NCBI GenBank assembly: GCA_014904845.1
Contig: MU119227.1
Span: forward strand, 186,001-250,000
DNA length: 64,000 nt
Source: Acephala macrosclerotiorum
Taxonomy: Eukaryota; Ascomycota; Leotiomycetes; Helotiales; Mollisiaceae
Reading direction: 5' to 3'
The first letter of the stretch is position 1. The number at the start of each line of letters is the position of its first letter. The notes below the pieces were generated by a model, which was not told the origin of the DNA, made no database searches, and worked only from the letters and a program-made list of their open reading frames with translations. The translations under genes were made by a program, and so were the position numbers. Positions 55,957-64,000 of the stretch are shown here, one piece after another.

Positions 55957-58900
55957 GAGGAGAGAACCGACGGTTCCCTCGGACAGCGTGTCCGACCAGC
56001 TGGGAATATATGGGAATTGCGAACCGATTGGGTGTCGTGCAGTAGCCGTCGTGTTGTCTTTCGTCTGGCAGAAGCAGAGCAGCTGCGATGCGATGTACGG
56101 TGAGGCGTGCAGTACGTATTGTTGTCGGTACTGGTGGTGGAGCGACCAGTGGAGTGTGGGGAGAAATACGATTTGATCTTCCCCGAGACGGGAGCGTTAA
56201 CGGGATGCAGGGAGCTATGTAATCGCTGACAACCAGGCCCCAGAGCACGCTGGGCAAAAACAACGTGCGGGTGCGGCAGGAACTGTCAGTGGCTGGCAAT
56301 CGGTGAGATTGTACGCCAGGGGCTTCTCTGGGGCTCATTGATGTCGAGGAGCGGAACGATCCCCTGCTTCCTGGAAAGGCGTTTTGTACTGGTACAAGAT
56401 ACGAGACCGAGATCTGCTGAAGAGTCAAGGTTGCTTAAGAAGTAATTTGAAGCCAAATTTATATGGTGTGGTCGATGGGTCCCGAGTGCCGCAGTCAGAT
56501 TACTTTAATACTTTTCGTAGTGTCTAGACTGCACGAACAGTACATCATGATAGAAAGCGTGCTCTATTTCCCGTTATAGGATGTAGAGAAGACGATGGTG
56601 GGTTACAACCGGCATCCTTGAGGATCTGACAGGGGCGGTACATAATGAAAAGTCACTTTTTTTCATGGGGAGAATTTGGGTTGGAGACATGGAAGCATTG
56701 GTGTAGGTCGTCGACGAAGCCGTGCGGCCGGGAGAGAGTGGACAGTCGATATGCTGCAGTGGACACTAACTGAGAAAAGGGGGGCAGGGCAGGGTCGCCA
56801 TGTAGGCCAGAGTAGGGTGGTTTCGTGACTTCTTGTGAAAAATTGCAGATGCAGGTGTTCGCTACCATGAAAAGTCCTGTAGCTTTTCCCATCATTTCTT
56901 CAAGGCTTCTAGTCCCCAGACCCCTAGGATCATGGTCTCCAGGACCCTGCCACGCTTGTGGTTGCCCGGCTATGCCTGTCAACTTTCATCTGATCGCTGC
57001 AAATCCTCCACTCACACCCACAACTTTACGCCGTTCCCACAAATTCTCTTCATGCACCAGCACCACTCCACACCCTGCCAGTGCACGGGCAGGCGGAGAA
57101 AACGAATATTTGTAAAAAAAACCATATGAGTAATCCAGGCGATGCGGTGGACGAGTGCTTTAGTACCACTCCCGACAGCCCTGCTCCCCTTGCTAGCACG
57201 TGTCACAGAGGCAGCTACCACAAGTAACTCCCATCGCGATTATCAAAGCCTTTTATATTGCATTAACGTACCAAGTACCCCTTACGATACCGAAGAATTC
57301 GGATTCGCCCATTCACAACATCCAGCCAACAAAGGACGTCCTTTCATGAGACCACTTTCGGCCACCTTCTTGCTGCAACCCCGGCCAACTTTGCCATGTC
57401 ATGCAGAAGCCTTCAAGCATGATGCCGTATATTGCTGAGCCAGGATCGTCAAAGCGCGCACTTGACGACTTACAATTTGATCTCTATGAAAAAATCCCGT
57501 TTCGCTATCCACTGACCACCAACATCGATCTTCGATGTACCTCGTGCGGTACCCAAAATGGTCACTCATACCACTTTGTTCAATCGTTCTTGCCTCAATC
57601 GCACGATTGAGGCTTTCGAGCTTGGAATCCTAAATTAATAGAAGATGACAACGAGTGAGGTTGTCCTGGATTAGCGAGTATCAGCTGCTCCTTACCAAAA
57701 ACATACCACTGTCCCAGGTAATGTATTGCACGTCATGTTGCCTCATCAGACTCTTACTCCGAACCACATATCATATTTGTTCAGATGTGACTATATCGCC
57801 GAGGACAACGAGCTGGTGGTACGTGCTTTCGAGCTCCGATATTGTAACGATGAGATTGTCATCAGTTTGCGATGGCTGAGACATTGCCTCACAATCTCTT
57901 TAAGGAGATATCGCATCGTATTGCTGTTCGACGCCTACATTCTCCTCCCTTGTATCAAGAAATAGAGTAAATCTGGTACCGGACGTTTGTGTGGGAAGTT
58001 CGAGCCTCGCCAGCAGATGGTGAGATATGAAGTCGAGGTCTACAATCGCTGCAGCAAATTCTATTGTCCGCACCCGTAAGGCTCAGCCATGAACACATCT
58101 AGCAAGGCCACTCATCACTTAACAAGCTTCCGATGTGGAGATGCTTGTGAGCTCTGGGGTAAGCTACCTGTCCAACATCAATGCTTCTACAACCGTGATC
58201 TCCAACGACAACGACCAGTAGCGACGCGATCTTCCGAATTGGTACTTACGAGCGTAGATCCGGCGTGCAGGAGGCAGGAACGTTCAGCGCTGGATCGCGT
58301 GGTGTGCCTATTCATTTCCGGGGTCGCCTTAAGAAAAGTGAAACGGCAAACGGCGGGCAGAATAGTAACAAATCTCCTACCATGATCCCCCACGCTTCTT
58401 ATCATGGCTTGATCGACTTATCTGTAGCGTCTTAAGGGTCTTCAAACCCCTCAGTTGAGAGGCATTCAGGCACCTTTATCCGAAGAAACTCGATATACGC
58501 GGCGAATCAGATATCATAGTACCGAAGTGGACCCCTCTAATTCAATATGTGCCGCGCCATACGACCTGAATTCGTTTCTCCTCGCATCTAACTCTCGTTC
58601 CAAACTTCTACTTTCATCCAAAAGCCTTATGAGAGAGAGCAATAGCTAGTTTTGAGAGGGTGATGTTGGCGGATACGGGGCACCGTTCAAAACACAACAT
58701 CCCAAAATTCAGGATTGAGAAACACTGCTATATTTGCAGGGTAAGCAGATCGAATATCACCAAAGCCAAAGGCATTCGGCACTGCTCGTACTAGAATCGG
58801 AATCGGGGAATAGCTGAATGCCGCCCACTTGAAATAGCTTGTTGTTCTATTGCTGATATCTGCAAGGGGTCAAGCCAAATGTTTGAAGACTCCAGACAAC

Positions 58901-60649
58901 GTTTGGGCTGCTGGACATCTGCAGCCACTCCCTTTTGCTCAGCTCGGTAGCCGCATTTGGATGTACACGAACACGATAGCCTTGCATCTATTGCTTCAGT
59001 AGAAGCCACATATCAAGTATTATCATAAGACTGCCGTTACATATCGCTCAATAGAATGCCAAGATTTTTTGCCAAGCCAAATGCTTACAATTGAACGCGC
59101 GATACAGCTGAGCTGGAGAAGGCTGTGACGTTGTTTCAACCTTGTGCATGTGTTGGCAACAAGAAGGCGGTCTCATTGCTAGTTCTGAAACTTCGAAAGT
59201 TGTCCCAGGAGTGCATCGTGCATTATGAGGCCTCCTAGAGGAGAATAATCACAGATGTAGCACTTCTTTTCAGCACTTGCATTGAGTTACGGAGTGTATT
59301 CACGCCGCGTAAGCTTTCTTGGATGTCCAAACTCAGACTCATGCGGGACTCTCAAGCCACCCAGTGAACGCCAAGGAATGCGGATGTTGAACAATTCAAC
59401 TCTGTGATATTAGTTTACGTTGGTACTAACATAATTCCTTCATTCTTCTCACACCTCAACGACTTCCCACCTGCGAAGTTTGCAGAAAACCTGATAGGTG
59501 AAATGAAGTGAAAAGTAGAATATGCGGAACATTCGATTGCCCACTATTCATCACACAGAGAGAGCGATGCGACAAGAGTTCAATCCACTTTTGACAGTAA
59601 GATAACAGCGAGTTGTGCCCTTACATACACGGTTGAATCAATACCTCTTCAAAAGTGCCGAAAACACTTAGACAAGCGTATCATTATGCTCTCAGAAGCG
59701 CCATGTTGATGCTCCTCTTTAGACCAAGCTTTCAAATAGCGTTATGAATATCACAGGATACCTCTCGGCCTGAAGTAGACGTATCCGAACAGCAGCTAGT
59801 GAAGCAAAAACAAAAATCTCACAAACTTTAAACGTGGTATTAATACTCTCTGGTGGAACACAAAATAGCAAGAGCAAACATAAATCATAGACGAAAATCG
59901 TAATCTTGATGATTGCCGATTTGGCGAGCATGACTTGGGAGATTTCATCAGCGTAAATCAATCCTTACGGACTTGTAACACATGGCGAATATTAACACGG
60001 AACATGGTGAGATTCTCATGTTGGCCGCATTGTCCGTGACAAGTCTCAAAGGAAAATAATTCTTCCTGTCCCCGAAATCCCAAGAAATGTAAATCTCATG
60101 TCGGCAATCGAACTAAGATGCTTGGCAGGTACCCGAGAAGTTGGGACGATTGAAGAAATGTACATACAACAATGTCAAAATCGGGATGTACAAGCCAACC
60201 GGGCTTCAAGCCAGATATATGAACTGTGGTAATGGGACTTGATCGACTTCATATCGTAATTCAGTCCGGGCGCATGGCTAATGGCCAACAAGAGCCCCCC
60301 CCTCCTTCGAAGGCCAAAAAAGCATTACGCGTGCCGGATAGCCGTTGAGCAACATCGATGTGTCGTTCGAATAAGGTTATAGTATCCTGCCCCATGTAAC
60401 AGCGTGTAATGGTACGCCAAGACGAAGTTGGAAGGTGTATTGAAGCATTGGAGTTTGGGTGTTGTCGTGAGATTGGGAAGAGCTCGAGGTGGACTAGCGT
60501 GAAATGGAGTCAAGACCTGGAGAGCTTGGAAGCTTCAACATCCGTGCTTCTTCTCCCTTCTTCAAAAATACAATTGACCTCCGTCCAACGTGTGTGCTTG
60601 GCTCTGATACTCGTCCGCCTGTCAGAAGCTTTGTTTCGAAGTCAAAGAA
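55957..60649. other. Gene-poor interval, about 4.7 kb
   Basis: The left side is the promoter and leader of the Zn2Cys6 regulator, the right side the promoter of the HEI10-like gene. From about 57 to 60.3 kb the DNA is richer in A+T than the coding parts, and only short frames occur. No repeat family, tRNA or conserved gene was recognised by eye. Confidence 0.55.
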
Positions 60650-62117
60650 ATGGATTTTACTCTGCGATGCAATGTCCTGAAGTGTCGCAAAGAGCTCAAA
60701 GAGCACGCGGTCGTCACAACATGCAGGTGAGCATCGAGTCTTCACGCTTCTTCTACTCGGATACCTTAAGGATTGACTCACCTCAACAGCCATGTGTTCT
60801 GTATCGATTGTTCCAACCAATGCCAACTCTCTGGCCAGCAGCATGGACAGCATCGTTCTTGTCCAGCCTGCGAGGCCGCCCTCCCGAATCCTGACGATGT
60901 TGTTATCACAAACCTCAACCCTACCGAAGACTACAAAACCAGCGTTCTGAGCGGACTGAGTCCACATATCATAATGGAGTGCAGTGGAAGGGCCTTGGGC
61001 TTCTGGGCATATCAAACAACCACAGAGATGTTTGTTTGATGGCAAGGCCTCCACAACTACGCTGACGGGTTTACAGTGTCTATCAGGAATACTTAGCCAA
61101 GAATTTGAAGGACAAATTCTCGACGTTGAGCACTCAGATGGACAAACTTATTCACGACGCCAACAGCGAGATCTCGAACCTGAAGAATAAGCTCGCTAGT
61201 GAGAAAGGATATGTGGACGATTTGAACGAACCCTGCTAACTTAGTTAGACATGCAGGTCGATCAGGATACACTACAACGGCGAAACGAAGAGTTGACCCA
61301 AGCCTTCCGGGAGAAGACCCGCAAGCAGATGCAGACGCAAGAACTATACGACAAGTTGAAGCGCAAAGCGATGCTGGGCCAAGTTCAGGAAGCTGCCTTG
61401 GACGCTGTAGATCACACGGTGCAAGCATCTGTCATTGGCAATCGCTTTGTCGATAGAGTAGGAAATCAACTGCAGAGTCAGCCTCAACCTCAACGTTACC
61501 CCGCACCTCTCTTCTCAAATCAGCCACCAAATTCGATGCAACGCCCTGGAGCGATCGGTGGCGGAGGCACAACGATGGGACCCCCAGTAACTCAGGCTAG
61601 GCACGGAGGAAATGCATGGGCTGGCTTTAGCAGTCAAGGAGGCAGCCAACGTATGGTAGAACCTACTCTGACGTATGTGCCCAAGTCTAACCTGCCACAG
61701 AAAACCCGCTTATGCAAACGCCATCAACTCACCGTCAGCCGCTTGCTCCCGAAAATGTACCTACACCTCGAGTTGACCCTTCTAACCTCCGATCCAACTC
61801 TGTTCCTGGGTTGCCAGCACCACAACAACGCCCACCGCTTTCAGGACTGAATGTCAATAGAGCAAGTCCTCGTGGTTTCGCTGGCTACGGCATGAGCGCT
61901 GGTCTCAAAGTCAGCAATCCAAATGGTGCAGCTCCAGGTGAGCCCAGGCCTTTGATGAGGTCTAGAGGTGGGATTGGCCTCTTTGTGTTGTCCATGCTAC
62001 CTGCTGACTTCACACACAGTCGCACAACGCCCGTCCCCAACTGCTCTTGTCAACCGTGCCCCAGCTTTGGGTCCATCAGCGACCCCAAATATGTTCTCAA
62101 ATGGCGATCGCTACTAA
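60650..62117 (+). CDS. HEI10/CCNB1IP1-like RING E3 ligase
   Basis: HEI10-type proteins are RING ubiquitin/SUMO ligases; in Sordaria and other eukaryotes HEI10 marks and matures meiotic crossover sites. Six exons (60650-60726, 60790-61029, 61077-61198, 61249-61650, 61701-61937, 62020-62117) join in phase to 391 aa. The RING is at residues 7-53: C7, C12, then TTC|SHVFCIDC (C25, H27, C30, C33) and CPAC (C50, C53). The first intron splits the RING between C25 and S26. A coiled coil follows at about 105-190 (YLAKNLKDKFSTLSTQMDKL, DTLQRRNEELTQAFREKTRK, QTQELYDKLKRKAML). The C-terminal half is Pro/Gln/Ser/Gly-rich and disordered, ending NMFSNGDRY. RING, coiled coil and tail in this order are the family's signature; the meiotic role is inferred from homologues. 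Confidence 0.9.
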
Positions 62118-62715
62118 CTCCTCTGATGGATATCCAACAAAATTGCTATACATTTTGCTACACTCGACTAATCTTCTAGCTAGCTAACGCTTCTCCAGCA
62201 CTGTAGGTTGCTTGCGCATCTGTGATCTTTGTTGTGTGGACAAAGAGGGGTCCATTGACGATGAACAATTGTATGGTCTTTTTTTGCACCAAGATCCTCT
62301 AAGTCTGGCTATTCTGCCAACAAAGAACTACTTTGCAGAACAATGCCTATGTTCCTCGATCAACAGTGCGCAGGTCTCTTCAATTCCAGTCCCATATATA
62401 CCATGAACCTGCGAACACATACCTCCATCTACAATCGTCTTTCACCTTTGCATATCAAGATCTGCTTCTGCAACACCTGTACGTCTTTCCAAATTTGCCA
62501 GTCAACACCATCAACGGTCCATACAATCCAGAATGGCAAATGTGTCTCAAATAAGGAGCCTCGGAAGAACTAGTGAGTCTAGTGTTCTCTCAGTTGATAC
62601 TTCACTCACTTCTCCCGCCAACACTTTCTTCCTAACCGCTGTATTCCCCGAAGCGACCTCTTCATTCCTACCACGCACATCGCTCCTTCCTTCCTCTCAA
62701 CCTGCATCCGCAACC
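62118..62715. other. Intergenic region
   Basis: 3' UTR of the HEI10-like gene and the pyrimidine-rich leader of the next gene. Short open frames near 62.33-62.57 kb are not supported. Confidence 0.55.
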
Positions 62716-64000
62716 ATGAAGCATTTCACAACCCCTTCAAATCCGTCCCCAATCAAGATGAACCATCAATATCCTCATCTTGAACGTCAAGGAACGGATT
62801 CAGCGGATGTTGAAAGCTTGAACATACGGACAACAGGCCGAGGACGCGCTCGCAGAGCCAACCGATATGCAACCGTTATCGATGGTGCAGTCTACAGCGC
62901 GTATGCTGCGACCCAGGCAGTTGGCCACTTCACATCTACTGAAGTAGTATCTTGTGGGTACAGCATGCGCCGAGCCTCAGTATCTACTACTCGAGCTACT
63001 TTGTCCTATATCCGATCAAGAAGTAAGTCTGTCGCGGCCAGATTCCGATCTAAAAGCCGTGGTCGACCGACGATTTCTGAACCGGATCATCCAAGACTTG
63101 TCGCCTCGATGACAGAGCCACAAGGTAAGGAGCAGCCGCTGGTTCGTTATGCTGCCATGACGCGTGAAGGAGGGGAATTTCCACCCCAACACCCAAAGGA
63201 GCCCAAAGATCCAGTCTCAAGCCACGACATGGACACGCCAGATCCTCTCCGATGTCATCCTGTGCAACCTCGCCCGAACGATGGATCTCCTGCTATCACG
63301 TCAACTTCCTACCAACCCACACTTCAGAACCTGACCTCGAGCCAGCGCTGGAAACGCAACTACGAGCAAGAGCATCACCTACTGATGACTCTGCGCCAAC
63401 AAATCGCTGCACACGCTACTGAACTCAAACAGAACCACACCGAGATTGCACAACTCCGACACGACCTCGAAGAACAACGCACCCGAGCTGAGCACTTCCA
63501 GACCGCACTGGCAATCGCGCAGAAGGAAAATATAGCAACATACCTGGATGCTGGATCTCCTGCCGATCTCCAGGAGTATGTTGCAACCATGGAGAGCCAA
63601 GTGCGAAACCTTGTTGATGACAACCTCCACGCTGAAGCGCTCGCGCGCAAAGAAACACTTGCCGTCAACACCCAAAAGATGTTTCTCGACATGAAGACTC
63701 GACAGATTGAAGAGTTGCGTATGAAGCTGGAGCAGGAGCAAGCAAAGTCACGAACCTTACAAATGATGCTGGAAGAACAAGTGCAAGCCAAGCTGTCCAG
63801 GAATAGCATAGATACCGCTAAACCAACGTCTCTGGCCCTTCCTGTGGCGGCGACTCTAGAACAACATGAAGACCAAGCTGCCCACGCTCCCCCCGCTGCG
63901 CCATCTCAAACCTTCAAAAATATCTTGGAAAAGAATGGTATCCCGCAACACGTGGTAAGTAGCTCTTCCAACATCGATCTCCTCCTCCCTCTCCCTTCAT
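62716..64000 (+). CDS. Coiled-coil protein of unknown function, 5' part only
   Basis: A frame starting at ATG 62716 (context GCAACCATGA, after a CT-rich leader) stays open for 413 codons to 63954, where a strong donor GTAAGT begins; the frame also remains open to the window edge. The first 120 residues contain a basic segment (TTGRGRARRANRYATVIDGA) and SVSTTRATLSYIRSRSK-like Ser/Arg stretches. Residues 120-205 are Pro-rich. Residues about 208-365 form a long coiled coil (QRWKRNYEQEHHLLMTLRQQ, ELKQNHTEIAQLRHDLEEQR, YVATMESQVRNLVDDN, QIEELRMKLEQEQAK). A short Ala/Pro linker leads to FKNILEKNGIPQHV at the splice site. The opposite strand also shows open frames in the coiled-coil part, as expected from its composition. 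I do not recognise the family. Confidence 0.72.
   Translation, partial: MKHFTTPSNPSPIKMNHQYPHLERQGTDSADVESLNIRTTGRGRARRANRYATVIDGAVYSAYAATQAVGHFTSTEVVSCGYSMRRASVSTTRATLSYIRSRSKSVAARFRSKSRGRPTISEPDHPRLVASMTEPQGKEQPLVRYAAMTREGGEFPPQHPKEPKDPVSSHDMDTPDPLRCHPVQPRPNDGSPAITSTSYQPTLQNLTSSQRWKRNYEQEHHLLMTLRQQIAAHATELKQNHTEIAQLRHDLEEQRTRAEHFQTALAIAQKENIATYLDAGSPADLQEYVATMESQVRNLVDDNLHAEALARKETLAVNTQKMFLDMKTRQIEELRMKLEQEQAKSRTLQMMLEEQVQAKLSRNSIDTAKPTSLALPVAATLEQHEDQAAHAPPAAPSQTFKNILEKNGIPQHVVSSSSNIDLLLPLPS

Noticed and set aside
63375..63809. Minus-strand frames rich in Ser, Cys and Arg at the right end
   Set aside because: They are mirror images of the Glu/Gln/Lys-rich coiled-coil coding strand at 62716-64000.

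Overview
The window is nuclear DNA from a filamentous ascomycete (Pezizomycotina). The evidence is short introns of about 45-90 nt with CTAAC-like branch points, Zn2Cys6 regulators, a LaeA-like methyltransferase, an eqolisin protease, a UBC/F-box protein and a HEI10-type RING ligase. The protein variants seen resemble those of Leotiomycetes, but that placement is an impression. No tRNA, rRNA, CRISPR array or intact transposon was recognised.

Layout. 0-24.6 kb is mostly housekeeping: RPN1 (partial, off the left edge) head-to-head with RIO2; a two-RRM RBMS/MSSP-type RNA-binding protein; a gene-poor 4 kb; NADPH-cytochrome P450 reductase; the giant Furry/Tao3/Mor2 cell-morphogenesis protein; a small CYSTM protein; an AKR7-type aldo/keto reductase. 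25-45 kb is accessory: a secreted ferritin-like (Rds1-type) protein, a decayed coding stretch, a broken phytanoyl-CoA dioxygenase-family gene, a broken Zn2Cys6 regulator, a secreted Gly/Pro-rich protein, a UBC/F-box protein interrupted by a stop, a LaeA-like methyltransferase divergent from an uncharacterised 224-aa protein, an eqolisin protease and a broken methyltransferase. 47-64 kb returns to conserved functions: ribose-5-phosphate isomerase divergent from the NEDD8 E1 regulatory subunit ULA1, an intact Zn2Cys6/Fungal_trans activator, a HEI10/CCNB1IP1-like RING ligase, and a coiled-coil protein that runs off the right edge.

Protein turnover recurs (RPN1, UBC/F-box, ULA1, HEI10-like), but these genes are scattered and I see no operon-like or cluster logic. 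The most notable pattern is that four genes between 28 and 45 kb carry internal stops, three of them also frame shifts, while the housekeeping genes on both sides are intact. All seven internal stops could arise from single C-to-T changes, which would fit repeat-induced point mutation (RIP) or relaxed selection; assembly error is the alternative. A second theme is splicing detail: an 18-nt last exon in the P450 reductase, a 25-nt exon in the methyltransferase, three stop-free introns of 3n length, a NAGNAG acceptor, a GC-AG intron and repeated use of the unusual donor GTTCGT. I did not find a convincing undescribed multi-gene system.
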